Source: Mycolicibacterium rutilum
GTDB taxonomy: Bacteria > Actinomycetota > Actinomycetes > Mycobacteriales > Mycobacteriaceae
NCBI RefSeq assembly: GCF_900108565.1
Contig: NZ_LT629971.1
Span: 186,001 to 250,000, forward strand
DNA: 64,000 nucleotides
Direction: 5' to 3'
In this document: positions 17,849 to 26,340 of the stretch, piece after piece
How positions within the stretch are numbered: the stretch's first letter is position 1
How the letters are laid out: each line of letters begins with the position of its first letter
Program-made: the position numbers and the translations under genes
The notes under the pieces: generated by a model
Database searches by the model: none
Told to the model about the DNA's origin: nothing
Seen by the model: the letters and a program-made list of their open reading frames with translations, nothing else

Positions 17849-19018
17849 ATGACGATTCAACTGCACTGGTTCCTGCCCACCTACGGCGACAGCCGACTGA
17901 TCGTCGGCGGCGGCCACGGCATGCCCGCCGGCGCCGCGCACGGCGACCGCGACGCGTCGATCGACTACCTCGGCTCGATCGTGCGGGCCGCCGAGTCGTT
18001 CGGCTTCACCGGCGCCCTGATCCCGACCGGCGCCTGGTGCGAGGACGCGTTCATCACCGCGGCGCTGTTGGCGCGCGAGACAACGTCATTGGCGTTCCTC
18101 GTGGCGTTCCGGCCGGGACTGGTCAGCCCGACCCTGTCGGCGCAGATGGCCGCAACGTTCGCGCGGCACGCGCCGGGTCGCATCCTGCTCAACGTGGTCG
18201 TCGGCGGCGAGGCCCACGAACAGCGCGCGTTCGGCGACCACCTCGACAAGGACGGCCGCTATCAACGCTGCGACGAGTTCCTCGAGGTGGTCCGCCGGCT
18301 GTGGGCCGGCGAGACGGTGTCGCTGAACGGCGAGCACATCAGCGTCGAGGACGCGACGATCCCGACATTGCCGAACCCGGTGCCGCCGTTGTACTTCGGC
18401 GGCAGCTCGGCAGCGGCGGGCCCGGTGGCGGCGCGGCACGCCGACGTGTACCTGACGTGGGGTGAGCCGCCGGCCGCGGTGCGCGAGAAGATCTCGTGGA
18501 TCCGCGGGCTGGCCGCCGAGGAAGGCCGCGACGTGCGGTTCGGCATCCGGCTGCACACGATCTCACGCGACACCGCCGACGAGGCGTGGGCGCAGGCCGA
18601 CCGGCTGGTCGCCGCCCTCGACGAGGAGACCGTAGCCAACGCGCAGAAAGGGTTGCACCGCAGCCAGTCCGAGGGTCAGAAGCGGATGCTCGCGCTGCAC
18701 GAGCAGGCCCGCAGCAGCGGCAGCTGGCACGACGCGCGGTCGCTGGAGATCGCGCCGAACCTGTGGGCGGGTGTCGGCCTGGTGCGTGGCGGCGCGGGCA
18801 CAGCGCTCGTCGGCAGCCACGCCGAGGTCGCCGAGCGCATCGCCGAATACGCCGACATCGGCATCGACGAGTTCATCTTCTCGGGCTACCCGCATCTGGA
18901 GGAGCTGTACTGGTTCGGCGAGGGTGTGGTGCCGATCCTGCGGGAGCGCGGGCTCTACAAGGGTGCGGCGACGACGGTGACGCCGGCCTCGATCCCGTTC
19001 GTGAGCGGTTCGCGATGA
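17849..19018 (+). CDS. SsuD-like FMNH2-dependent (alkanesulfonate-type) monooxygenase
   Basis: A 389-residue LLM-class flavin monooxygenase. The MTIQLHWFLPTYGDSR start, the LLNVVVGGEAHEQRAFGD motif, YFGGSSAAAGPVAARHADVYLTWGEP and FSGYPHLEELYWFGEGVVP near the end match SsuD/SfnG-like alkanesulfonate or dimethylsulfone monooxygenases. It would release sulfite from a sulfonated carbon using FMNH2 from a partner reductase, which is not encoded in the window. ATG 17849 was chosen over an upstream in-frame start because the conserved fold begins there. It overlaps the next gene by ATGA. Confidence 0.9.
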   Translation: MTIQLHWFLPTYGDSRLIVGGGHGMPAGAAHGDRDASIDYLGSIVRAAESFGFTGALIPTGAWCEDAFITAALLARETTSLAFLVAFRPGLVSPTLSAQMAATFARHAPGRILLNVVVGGEAHEQRAFGDHLDKDGRYQRCDEFLEVVRRLWAGETVSLNGEHISVEDATIPTLPNPVPPLYFGGSSAAAGPVAARHADVYLTWGEPPAAVREKISWIRGLAAEEGRDVRFGIRLHTISRDTADEAWAQADRLVAALDEETVANAQKGLHRSQSEGQKRMLALHEQARSSGSWHDARSLEIAPNLWAGVGLVRGGAGTALVGSHAEVAERIAEYADIGIDEFIFSGYPHLEELYWFGEGVVPILRERGLYKGAATTVTPASIPFVSGSR

Positions 19019-20214
19019 CGCAGATCGCTTCGGCGGACGAGGCGCTCGACGTCGCGGCGAAGCTGTCGGCCGAGTTCGAGGCGGAGGCGTCGACGCGCGA
19101 CGCCGAACGCCGGTTGCCGCACGAACAGGTCGCCGCGCTCAAGAAATCAGGGCTGCTGGCGGTGACGGTGCCGGTCGACTACGGCGGTATCGCGGCGCCG
19201 GCGGCGGTGCTCGCCGAGGTGTTCCGGCTGATGGCCCACGCCGACCCGTCGCTGGCGCAGATCCCCCACTCGCACTTCGTGTTTCTCGAGGCGCTGCGAT
19301 TGCAGGGCACCGACAGTCAGAAGGCGTACTTCTACGGGCAGGTGCTCGGCGGCGCGTTGCTCGCGAACGCGCAGTCCGAACGCGGTCCGCATACCATCGA
19401 CGTCGACACCACCACGCTGGTGCGGCGCCCATCGGGTGACTACCTGCTGTCCGGCCGCAAGTTCTATTCGACCGGAGCGTTGTTCGCCGACTGGGTGTTG
19501 GTGCGGGCGTCGCTGACCGACGGATCGACGGTGCCGACGGCGCAGACACCGAAGGCGATCGCGTTCGTCGCGCGTGACGCCGACGGCGTCGAGGTGGTCG
19601 ACGACTGGGACGGCATGGGCCAGCGCACCACCGCGTCGGGCACCGTCACACTCGACGACGTCGCGGTGCCCGTCGAGCATGTGGTGCCGTTCTCGCCGAT
19701 CTTCGCCGGGCCGTCGGTGTACGGCGCACGAGCGCAGTTGATACACAGCGCGATTGACGTCGGCATCGCGACCGGCGCGTTGGCAGCCGGGGTGCGTCAG
19801 GCCGAACGGGCGCGACCGCACTTCGAAGCGGGCGTCGCGACCGCGGTCGAGGACCCGACGCTCGTCGCCCTGGCGGGCGAGCTGGCGGTGACGGTGCGCG
19901 GCGCGCAGGCGCTGCTAGCCGAGGCCGCGCGGGCCGTCGATCACGCGGCAGCGCACCTGAGCGACGAGTCGGCCGCCGAGGCGTCCATCGCGGTCGCCGT
20001 GGCCAAGGTCGCGGCGGTGCGGGCCTCGCTGGAGGCGTCGAACGTGCTGTTCGACTTGGGCGGCACCAGAAGCGCTTCGGCGTCGGGCAACCTCTCGCGC
20101 TACTGGCGCGACGCCCGCACGCACACGTTGCACGACCCGACGCGGTGGAAGGTGCAGCACATCGGCCGGTACACGCTGTCCGGCACACCGCCGCCGCGGC
20201 ACGGCCAGCTCTGA
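19015..20214 (+). CDS. SfnB-like acyl-CoA dehydrogenase family sulfur-acquisition oxidoreductase
   Basis: A 399-residue protein of the acyl-CoA dehydrogenase fold, in the SfnB/DszC group of FMN-dependent oxygenases. Visible parts are the N-terminal helical domain, ANAQSERGPHTIDVDTT and LSGRKFYSTGALFADWVLVRA in the middle beta domain, DWDGMGQRTTASGTVTLDDVAVP, and a C-terminal helical bundle ending HDPTRWKVQHIGRYTL. The family takes part in dimethylsulfone or sulfonate use. The frame is open far upstream, but ATG 19015 overlaps the SsuD-like stop (ATGA) and gives the normal family length. It is the last gene of the plus-strand sulfur operon; a hairpin repeat follows. Confidence 0.9.
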   Translation: MTQIASADEALDVAAKLSAEFEAEASTRDAERRLPHEQVAALKKSGLLAVTVPVDYGGIAAPAAVLAEVFRLMAHADPSLAQIPHSHFVFLEALRLQGTDSQKAYFYGQVLGGALLANAQSERGPHTIDVDTTTLVRRPSGDYLLSGRKFYSTGALFADWVLVRASLTDGSTVPTAQTPKAIAFVARDADGVEVVDDWDGMGQRTTASGTVTLDDVAVPVEHVVPFSPIFAGPSVYGARAQLIHSAIDVGIATGALAAGVRQAERARPHFEAGVATAVEDPTLVALAGELAVTVRGAQALLAEAARAVDHAAAHLSDESAAEASIAVAVAKVAAVRASLEASNVLFDLGGTRSASASGNLSRYWRDARTHTLHDPTRWKVQHIGRYTLSGTPPPRHGQL

Positions 20215-20233
20215 GTCAGGCGCCCGCCTTACC

Positions 20234-20288
20234 GATTTCTACACCAGGGCTGCGATCGATCGGAGATCGCGACCCTGGTGTAGAAATC
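20234..20288. repeat. Dispersed hairpin repeat, copy 1
   Basis: A near-perfect stem-loop between convergent genes. The outer arms are GATTTCTACACCAGGG (20234–20249) and its exact complement (20273–20288). The inner arms are GCGATC (20252–20257) and GATCGC (20265–20270), separated from the outer stem by a 2×2 internal loop (CT/GA), with a 7-base terminal loop. The same architecture recurs at 25811, 38137 and 55525. It may end transcription from both sides. Confidence 0.85.
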
Positions 20289-20304
20289 GCGCGCTACACG
20301 GCAC

Positions 20305-20724
20305 CTACTCCTTGGAGTAGTCCAGGCTGATCCAGCGCTGCGGCCGCATCCGGATCGCGATCGAGGTCTGCGTCAGGTTCTCGTCGGTGAACGCGTTACC
20401 GGCTTCCTCGCCGAGGTAACGGATAGCCAGCCGGCGCACGTCGGCGTCGACCGCCGGGCCGATGCTCGTGACGTCGCCCTCTGCCGAGACGTACTTGTAC
20501 GGCGGCGCCTCGTCCTGCGCGGTGATCGAGAACCGGCCGGCGTCGCGGATCAGCCGATGCTTCAGCGAATCGGACTCGGTCCACAGCAGCACCTCACCGC
20601 CCGGCTCGTAGCCGTACCAGATCGGCACGCTCAACGGCGCCCGACCTGGCCGTTCGACCGCTATGACGCCCACGTGCACGTCGGCTAGAAACTTCTCCCG
20701 CTCGTCATTGGTCATCTTGGCCAT
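20305..20724 (-). CDS. Pyridoxamine 5'-phosphate oxidase family protein (FMN or F420 split-barrel)
   Basis: A 139-residue split-barrel protein. It begins MAKMTNDEREKFLADVHVGV, continues with VPIWYGYEPGGEVLLWTESDSLKHRL and FSITAQDEAPPYKYVSAEGDVT, and ends with RMRPQRWISLDYSKE. This pattern is that of small mycobacterial PPOX-class proteins that bind FMN or F420. The substrate is not known. The start at 20724 is 3 bases from the stop of the LLM gene on the same strand, so it is likely the last gene of the MetQ–LLM–PPOX operon. A reductase supplying the adjacent flavin monooxygenases is possible but unproven. Confidence 0.85.
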   Translation of the reverse strand: MAKMTNDEREKFLADVHVGVIAVERPGRAPLSVPIWYGYEPGGEVLLWTESDSLKHRLIRDAGRFSITAQDEAPPYKYVSAEGDVTSIGPAVDADVRRLAIRYLGEEAGNAFTDENLTQTSIAIRMRPQRWISLDYSKE

Positions 20725-20727
20725 GAC

Positions 20728-22089
20728 TCAACCAACCGCTGCGACGCCGATCACATTCCCGCGCCGGTCCGGCACCCGCGACAACCCGAGGTGGCCGCGC
20801 AGCGTCGTGTGCCGATACTCGCGGCGGAACAACCCGCGATCGCGCAGGATCGGCACCACATGGTCGACGAACAACTCCAGGCCCGACGGGAACACGTCCG
20901 GCATCAGGTTGAACCCGTCGACCGCGCCCGCGACGAACCACTCCTCGATCGCGTCGGCGATCTGCTCGGGCCCGCCGATCACCAACCGGTGCCAGGTGAT
21001 GACGCGGTCGAGCAGTTGCCGCACCGTCAGGTTCTCCCGCCGCGCCAGATTCACCACGATGTCGCGGGCGCCCTGCGAACCGGTGTCGGTCACCGCGCCA
21101 TCGAGCAGATACCGCGGCAGCGGCTTGTCCCAGGACAACTCCGACGGGTCGACCGACAACTGTGACGCGAAGTGCGCCAGCCGCCGCTCCCCCGCCAACG
21201 CGTTGAGTTCATCGTTGCGCCGACGCGCCTCCTCCTCGGTGCTGCCGAGCACGAACGACAAGCCGGGCATGATCCGCACCGCGTCCCGCGGTCGGCCGTA
21301 TGCCGCTGTGCGCGAACGTAAATCGTCGGCGTTGCGCAACGCGTCCGGCAGCGACGCCTGCGCCGCGAACACCCCGTCGGCGTACTTGGCCGCCAGATCC
21401 AGTCCACCCGCGGACCCGCCGGCCTGGAACAGCACCGGATGCCCCTGCGGGGACCGCGGCAGCGTCAGCGGCCCGTCGACGCTGTAGAACTCGCCGCGGT
21501 GGTCGATGGTGCGGATCGCGCCGACCCGACTGAACGCGCCAGCAGCCTTGTCGGCGAGCACGGCGTCGTCGTCCCACGAATCCCACAGCGCCCGAACGAC
21601 ATCAATGAACTCCGCGGCCTGGCGGTACCGGTCCCGTCGGTCCGGCTGCCCGGAGACCCCGCCGCCACGGCCGAAGTTGTTCCACGCATACGGGTCGCTA
21701 CTGGTGACGACGTTCCACGCCACCCGGCCGCGGCTCAGATGGTCCAGCGTCGCGAACCGTCGCGCCAGGTTGTACGGCTCCTCGAACGACGTCGACACCG
21801 TGCCGATGAGCCCCAGATGCGTGGTCGCCGACGCCAGCGTCGACAGCAGCACAATCGGGTCGAGCGCCAGCGGCGGCGCCGTCAACGGCGCGTCCGGCGG
21901 CTGGAACAGCGACGGGCTGTCGGCCAGGAACAACGCGTCGAGTGTGCCGCGCTCGGCGATGCGCGCCAGCTCGATCCAGTAGGCGGGGTCGGTGAACCAG
22001 TTCGGGTCGGCGTCGGGATGCTGCCACGCCGCCGGGTGCATCCCGTCGGACAGTACGTTCACCCCGAGGTGCAGTTCCCGGTCGGTCAT
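20728..22089 (-). CDS. LLM-class FMN-dependent monooxygenase, NtaA/SnaA/DszA type
   Basis: A 453-residue luciferase-like monooxygenase. LDALFLADSPSLF, TVSTSFEEPYNLARRFATLDHLSRGRVAWNVVTS and VDGFNLMPDVFPSGLELFVDHVVPIL are diagnostic of the NtaA/SnaA/DszA group. It is encoded directly after a MetQ-like binding protein, with a 4-base overlap (22086–22089). This suggests it oxidises the sulfur compound that the binding protein captures. It is related to, but clearly distinct from, the enzyme at 16402–17847. Confidence 0.9.
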   Translation of the reverse strand: MTDRELHLGVNVLSDGMHPAAWQHPDADPNWFTDPAYWIELARIAERGTLDALFLADSPSLFQPPDAPLTAPPLALDPIVLLSTLASATTHLGLIGTVSTSFEEPYNLARRFATLDHLSRGRVAWNVVTSSDPYAWNNFGRGGGVSGQPDRRDRYRQAAEFIDVVRALWDSWDDDAVLADKAAGAFSRVGAIRTIDHRGEFYSVDGPLTLPRSPQGHPVLFQAGGSAGGLDLAAKYADGVFAAQASLPDALRNADDLRSRTAAYGRPRDAVRIMPGLSFVLGSTEEEARRRNDELNALAGERRLAHFASQLSVDPSELSWDKPLPRYLLDGAVTDTGSQGARDIVVNLARRENLTVRQLLDRVITWHRLVIGGPEQIADAIEEWFVAGAVDGFNLMPDVFPSGLELFVDHVVPILRDRGLFRREYRHTTLRGHLGLSRVPDRRGNVIGVAAVG

Positions 22090-23006
22090 GCCGGATTCCC
22101 GGGCAGCGCCAGCTTTTTCACCTCGGGATCCTCGGCGATATAGGCCTGCACCCGCGGATCCTTGAACGCCTTGATGAGGTTCTGGATGTTCTCAGTGTCG
22201 ACGTAGTCGCTGCCGACGGTCAGCACGGAGGCGAACTCGTCGGGCGATTCCGGCGCGAAGATCAGCTCGTCCTCGGGCACGCCGGCCGCCAGGAACGACT
22301 CGGCGTAGCCGACGATCGCGTCGAGGTCGCGTAGCGCGCGCGGCTGAGCGGCCAGGTCGAGCAGCGTGAACTTCAGGTTCTTCGGGTTGTCGACGATGTC
22401 CTTCTGCGTCAACGCGGTGATGTCGGCGTCCGGGCGCAGCGTGATCAGCCCGGCCTGCCCGAGGTACCACAGCGCCTGCGCGTTGTTGGCCGGATCCGAC
22501 GGCAGCGACACGCTCGCCCCGTCCGGAAGGGCCTGCGGCGTCGGGTACTTGTCCGACCAGATGCCGAACACCCAGTGGAAGAACGGCCCGGTGACCGCCT
22601 CCTCACGGAAACCGGGATTGGCGTCGAGCACCTGCTGCAGCCAGTGCCGATGCTGGAAAATCGTTCCGGCGTAACGCCCGTCGCTGACCGCCTGGTTGAT
22701 CTGGGTGCTGTCGCCGAGACCGACGGCGCCGACCTTCACGCCGTAGTCGGGCGCGATGTTCTCGGCGATGTACTCGATGATCAGCTTTTCGGCAGGGTTG
22801 GAGTCGAGGTAGACGACGTCGAGGGTGGCGCCGGCCGTTTCGTTGGGTGACGCGCTGCCGCTGAAGCGCGCGATGACGAACGCGGCGACGACCGCGGCCA
22901 CCACGACGGCGCCGATCACCAGATACGGCCACTTGCGGCGCCTGGCGATCGTGAAGCCGTGCGGATCGTCGCTGACGGAGACAGACTCGTCGATGCTCAT
23001 GCCCAT
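22086..23006 (-). CDS. MetQ/NlpA-type substrate-binding protein, membrane-anchored
   Basis: A 306-residue MetQ/NlpA-family binding protein. It has a single N-terminal membrane helix (about residues 28–47, VIGAVVVAAVVAAFVIARF) and no lipobox Cys, so it seems to be held by a signal anchor rather than by lipid. The binding domain starts at about residue 60 (ATLDVVYLDSNPAEKLIIEY). The family feeds D/L-methionine or related organosulfur compounds to a MetNI transporter; here the ATPase and permease are on the divergent operon. ATG 23000 is an equally good start. Its 3' end overlaps the LLM gene. Confidence 0.88.
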   Translation of the reverse strand: MGMSIDESVSVSDDPHGFTIARRRKWPYLVIGAVVVAAVVAAFVIARFSGSASPNETAGATLDVVYLDSNPAEKLIIEYIAENIAPDYGVKVGAVGLGDSTQINQAVSDGRYAGTIFQHRHWLQQVLDANPGFREEAVTGPFFHWVFGIWSDKYPTPQALPDGASVSLPSDPANNAQALWYLGQAGLITLRPDADITALTQKDIVDNPKNLKFTLLDLAAQPRALRDLDAIVGYAESFLAAGVPEDELIFAPESPDEFASVLTVGSDYVDTENIQNLIKAFKDPRVQAYIAEDPEVKKLALPGNPA

Positions 23007-23042
23007 GACAGTGGGGCGCGGACACGCTCCCGGCCATGGTTT

Positions 23043-23080
23043 GAATCAGGGTGAATGCCTTATGACCGGCATTGATTCAC
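23043..23080. promoter_or_regulatory. Palindromic operator region between divergent sulfur/Met operons
   Basis: The 173-base divergent gap contains TGAATCA (23043–23049) paired with TGATTCA (23074–23080), and within it AATGCC (23055–23060) paired with GGCATT (23069–23074). The nested symmetry between two operons of related function suggests a shared regulator site, possibly for a sulfur-responsive repressor. No regulator gene lies beside it. Confidence 0.45.
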
Positions 23081-23179
23081 GGTGAGCGCAAAGGTATTGG
23101 CCGCGACGGCCGTTTGGCACCGTCGATCCGGCGGCGATGCTGCCTGCGTACTTTCCCTTCCCACAAGGATTTCTCTCGC

Positions 23180-24187
23180 ATGATTGAGCTGACCGATCTG
23201 ACCAAGGTCTACGGGCACGGCGACGACCGCACGGTGGTGCTCGACCGGATCAACTTCCGCGTCGAGGAGGGCGAGATCCTCGCCGTCGTCGGCCCCAGCG
23301 GTGCCGGCAAGAGCACGCTGGCGCAGTGCATCAACCTGCTGACACTGCCCACCTCGGGGTCCGTCGTCGTCAACGGCGAAGATTTGACCACACTGTCGTC
23401 ACAGAAGCTGCGGGTGGCGCGCCGACGGATCGGCACGGTGTTCCAGTCGTCGGGGCTGTTCGAACGGCGCACCGCGGCCGAGAACGTCGCACTGCCACTG
23501 GACTACCTCGGGGTGACGGCGGCCGAATCACACAAGCGGGTGGCCGAACTGCTCGACCGGGTGGGGTTGAGCGCCCGCGCGAACCACTACCCGTTCCAGC
23601 TGTCGGGGGGTCAGCGGCAGCGCGTCGGGATCGCGCGGGCGCTCGCGCTGCGGCCGTCGGTGCTGCTGTCCGACGAGGCGACGGCCGGGCTGGATCCGAC
23701 GACGACGTCCTCGGTGGTCGACCTGCTGCGCGAACTGCGCGACGACCTCAACCTGTCGATCGTGTTCATCACCCACGAGATGGACACCGTGCTCAAGATC
23801 GCCGACTCGGTGGCACGGCTGGACCACGGCAGCATCGCCGAGTCCGGCCGACTGGTCGACCTGCTGACCAACCCGGCGTCGTCGTTGGGCGCCGAGCTGC
23901 GCCCGCAGGGCGTGGCCGCCGACGCGGGCACCGGCCAGCGGGTCTGGCAGGTGGTGTACGACGCGCCGGATGTGCCGTCGGACTGGATCTCTCGCGCGTC
24001 TGCCGACCTCGGTGCACCGGTGTCGGTGCTGGGCGCGTCGGTGCAGTCGGTCGGCGGCGTGACGGTCGGCAGCGCGACGCTGGGCATCGCCGACCGATTG
24101 AGCGCACGGGTCCCCGAAGTGTTGGGCCGCTACGGGCTGGCCACCGCCGGAGCTGAAGCCGCGAAAGAACTGGAGGGCGTGGCGTGA
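23180..24187 (+). CDS. metN: MetN-type ABC transporter ATPase
   Basis: A 335-residue ATPase of the methionine uptake family. Walker A is GPSGAGKS (38–45), the signature is LSGGQRQRV, and Walker B is VLLSDEATAGLD followed by the switch His in FITHEMD. The last 80 residues match the NIL domain that senses methionine and trans-inhibits MetNI transporters. It powers import of methionine or another organosulfur substrate with the permease and MetQ-like genes downstream. ATG 23180 was chosen over an upstream in-frame start because it opens directly with MIELTDLTKVYG. The permease start overlaps its stop (GTGA). Confidence 0.92.
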   Translation: MIELTDLTKVYGHGDDRTVVLDRINFRVEEGEILAVVGPSGAGKSTLAQCINLLTLPTSGSVVVNGEDLTTLSSQKLRVARRRIGTVFQSSGLFERRTAAENVALPLDYLGVTAAESHKRVAELLDRVGLSARANHYPFQLSGGQRQRVGIARALALRPSVLLSDEATAGLDPTTTSSVVDLLRELRDDLNLSIVFITHEMDTVLKIADSVARLDHGSIAESGRLVDLLTNPASSLGAELRPQGVAADAGTGQRVWQVVYDAPDVPSDWISRASADLGAPVSVLGASVQSVGGVTVGSATLGIADRLSARVPEVLGRYGLATAGAEAAKELEGVA

Positions 24188-24894
24188 CCGAGACCGTGCT
24201 GGCCAACGCCAAGGTTCCGGTCAACGAGCTGCCCGGCCTGCTGTTTCCCGCCCTGCTCGACACGCTGATCATGGTCGGCATCGTGATGACGATCGTCGTG
24301 CTCGTCGGCGTGCCGCTCGGTGCGCTGATCCACAACCTTGCCCCCGGCGGGCTGTTCGAAAACCCCACGCTGCACACGATTCTGAGTTGGGTCATCAGCA
24401 TCGGACGGTCGCTGCCGTTCCTGATCCTGATGGCGTCGATCATGCCGTTCACCCGGTTCATCACCGGCACGAACATCGGTATCGCCGCCGCGGTGGTGCC
24501 GATGTCGTTGGCGGGTATCGCGTTCTTCACCAGGATCGTGGAGAACTCGCTGCGCTCGGTGCCGCCGTCGGTGGTGCAGGTGGCGCGCGCGTCGGGCGGA
24601 TCGCGACTGCAGATCATCCGCACCGCGCAGGTCAGCGAGGCGGTGCCGTCGATCCTCGGCGGCCTGACCATCAACATCATCGCGATGATCGAGTACTCCG
24701 CGATCGCCGGCACCATCGGCGCGGGCGGAATCGGTTATGTCGCAGTCACATACGGATACCAGCGCTTCGATCAGGGCGTCATGCTGGCCACCATCGTCAT
24801 CCTCGTCATCACCGTCGCCATCGTGCAGTTGACCGGCGACGCACTCGTCCGATTCACCACCCCGCACGCGCGGATCCGCGCGGCAGCAGCCTGA
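24184..24894 (+). CDS. metI: MetI-type ABC transporter permease
   Basis: A 236-residue inner-membrane permease with about five to six predicted helices. The EAA-like cytoplasmic loop (VARASGGSRLQIIRTAQVSEAVPSI) couples to MetN, and IEYSAIAGTIGAGGIGYVAVTYGYQRFD is a hallmark of MetI proteins. It starts at GTG 24184 inside the metN stop. It is the middle gene of a metN–metI–metQ operon. The substrate may be methionine or an alkyl sulfonate-like compound, given the neighbouring monooxygenases. Confidence 0.92.
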   Translation: MTETVLANAKVPVNELPGLLFPALLDTLIMVGIVMTIVVLVGVPLGALIHNLAPGGLFENPTLHTILSWVISIGRSLPFLILMASIMPFTRFITGTNIGIAAAVVPMSLAGIAFFTRIVENSLRSVPPSVVQVARASGGSRLQIIRTAQVSEAVPSILGGLTINIIAMIEYSAIAGTIGAGGIGYVAVTYGYQRFDQGVMLATIVILVITVAIVQLTGDALVRFTTPHARIRAAAA

Positions 24895-24905
24895 AAGAGG
24901 TAATC

Positions 24906-25802
24906 ATGGCAACGACAACGACACCGGTCGACGGCGATCACGGTTTCGAACTCAAACGCAGACCCAAATGGCTGTGGATCGCGGTGAGCCTGCTCGTCGT
25001 GGTCGCGCTGGTGATCGCGGCGCGGTTCATCTTCTTCGGAAAAGCACAGTCGCCGAACGAGATTCCGGGCGCGACGCTGATCGTCGCCACCAACGAGGGC
25101 AACGCGGCCGAACAGGCTCTGATCGAGTACATCGCCCGCGAGGTGGCGCCGCGGCACGGCATCACCGTGGCCTTCCGCGGCCTGGCCGACAGCAACACGA
25201 TCAACCGCGCGGTCAGCGACGGCGAGGTCGCGGGCACCATCTACCAGCACAAGCTGTGGCTCGGGCAGGTGCTCGAGGCGAACCCCGACTTCCGCGAGGA
25301 GGCCGCAACGCCGGTGTTCCGCTGGGGCTTCGGGATCTGGTCGGACAAGTACACCGACCCGGCGCAATTGCCCGACGGCGCGACGGTGTCGCTGTACTCT
25401 GACCCGGCCAACGAGGCGCAGGGGCTGTGGCTGCTGGAGCGCGCGGGGCTGATCACGCTGGACCCCGCCAAGGACAAGTGGACCGCCACGCAGAAGGACA
25501 TCGTCGCGAACCCGAAGAACCTGAAGTTCACCCTGCTCGACTTCGCCGCGCAGTCCCGGTCACTGCCGGACCTCGACGCCGCGGTCGGCTACACCGAGTA
25601 CTACTTGGCCGCGAAAGTGCCGCTGCAGTATCAAATCTTCGCGCCGCCGGCCCCCGACGAGTTCGCCGGCCAGTTGACGATCGGCAGCCGCTGGGCCGAC
25701 ACCGACAACATCAAGAAGCTCGTCGAGACGTTCAAAGACCCGGCGGTGCAGCAGTTCCTGGCCACCGACCCGAGCGTCAAGGACATCCTGCTGCCGCTGT
25801 AG
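24906..25802 (+). CDS. metQ: MetQ-type substrate-binding protein, membrane-anchored
   Basis: A 298-residue MetQ/NlpA-like binding protein with an N-terminal membrane helix (residues 21–39, LWIAVSLLVVVALVIAARF) and no lipobox. The binding domain includes the LIVATNEGNAAEQALIEYIAREVAP start. It is clearly paralogous to the protein at 22086–23006; both share the segment FGIWSDKY and NPKNLKFTLLD. It follows metI by 11 bases with an AAAGAGG ribosome site. A hairpin repeat lies 8 bases past its stop. Confidence 0.9.
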   Translation: MATTTTPVDGDHGFELKRRPKWLWIAVSLLVVVALVIAARFIFFGKAQSPNEIPGATLIVATNEGNAAEQALIEYIAREVAPRHGITVAFRGLADSNTINRAVSDGEVAGTIYQHKLWLGQVLEANPDFREEAATPVFRWGFGIWSDKYTDPAQLPDGATVSLYSDPANEAQGLWLLERAGLITLDPAKDKWTATQKDIVANPKNLKFTLLDFAAQSRSLPDLDAAVGYTEYYLAAKVPLQYQIFAPPAPDEFAGQLTIGSRWADTDNIKKLVETFKDPAVQQFLATDPSVKDILLPL

Positions 25803-25810
25803 AACCCTAT

Positions 25811-25877
25811 TGCGCCGAGTTCTACGTCAGGGCTGTGAAATGTCGAGAATCGCTACCCTGGCGTAGAACTCGGCGCA
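25811..25877. repeat. Dispersed hairpin repeat, copy 2
   Basis: A 22-bp stem with a single G·U-type mismatch; arms at 25811–25832 and 25856–25877, containing the family core GAGTTCTAC / GTAGAACTC. It sits between the convergent metQ and Ddn-like genes and leaves only 8 and 3 bases to their stops. This copy has the weakest inner stem. Confidence 0.85.
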
Positions 25878-25880
25878 GGA

Positions 25881-26303
25881 TTAGGCCAGCTCGAACACCG
25901 GGATGACGCGGTCGGTGCGCTGCTGGTACTCGCCGAAGCCCGGCGCCCGCTCGACGACGATCGCGTAGATCCGATCGCGCTCGTCGCGCGGCAGCTCGCG
26001 AGCGGTAACGGTGCGCGGCGGGTCGGCGCCGATCTCGACCGAGGCGCTCGGATTGGCGCGCAGGTTGAACACCCAGCCGGGGCTGGCGTCGCGGCCGGCG
26101 GCGGAGCCGACGATGTAGATGCGGCCGTCGATGTCGAAATACGCGACAGGGCTGACGCGCCGCTTGCCGCTCTTGGCGCCGGTCGAGGTGAGCAGCAGCA
26201 GCGGGAACCCCTCGAACGGCCCACCGACCTTGCCGCCGTTGCGGCGGAACTCCTCGATGTTGCGTTCGTTGAACTCGCGCTCGGCGGACATGTCGTCGGT
26301 CAT
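25881..26303 (-). CDS. Ddn-like F420-dependent nitroreductase family protein
   Basis: A 140-residue split-barrel protein of the deazaflavin (F420)-dependent nitroreductase family. Marks are EREFNERNIEEFRRNGGKVGGPFEGFPLLLLTSTGAKSGKRRVSPVAY near the N-terminus, with the T-GAKSG-R motif that contacts F420. RDASPGWVFNLRANPSASVEIG follows in the middle and GEYQQRTDRVIPVFEL at the end. Members reduce quinones or nitro compounds at the membrane with F420H2. The frame runs further upstream; ATG 26303 was chosen, with 26312 and 26291 as alternatives. It stands alone between the repeat and the ERCC4 gene. Confidence 0.87.
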   Translation of the reverse strand: MTDDMSAEREFNERNIEEFRRNGGKVGGPFEGFPLLLLTSTGAKSGKRRVSPVAYFDIDGRIYIVGSAAGRDASPGWVFNLRANPSASVEIGADPPRTVTARELPRDERDRIYAIVVERAPGFGEYQQRTDRVIPVFELA

Positions 26304-26340
26304 GCGGTTCATCGTGGCAGACGACGGCCGCCGGCGGGGC

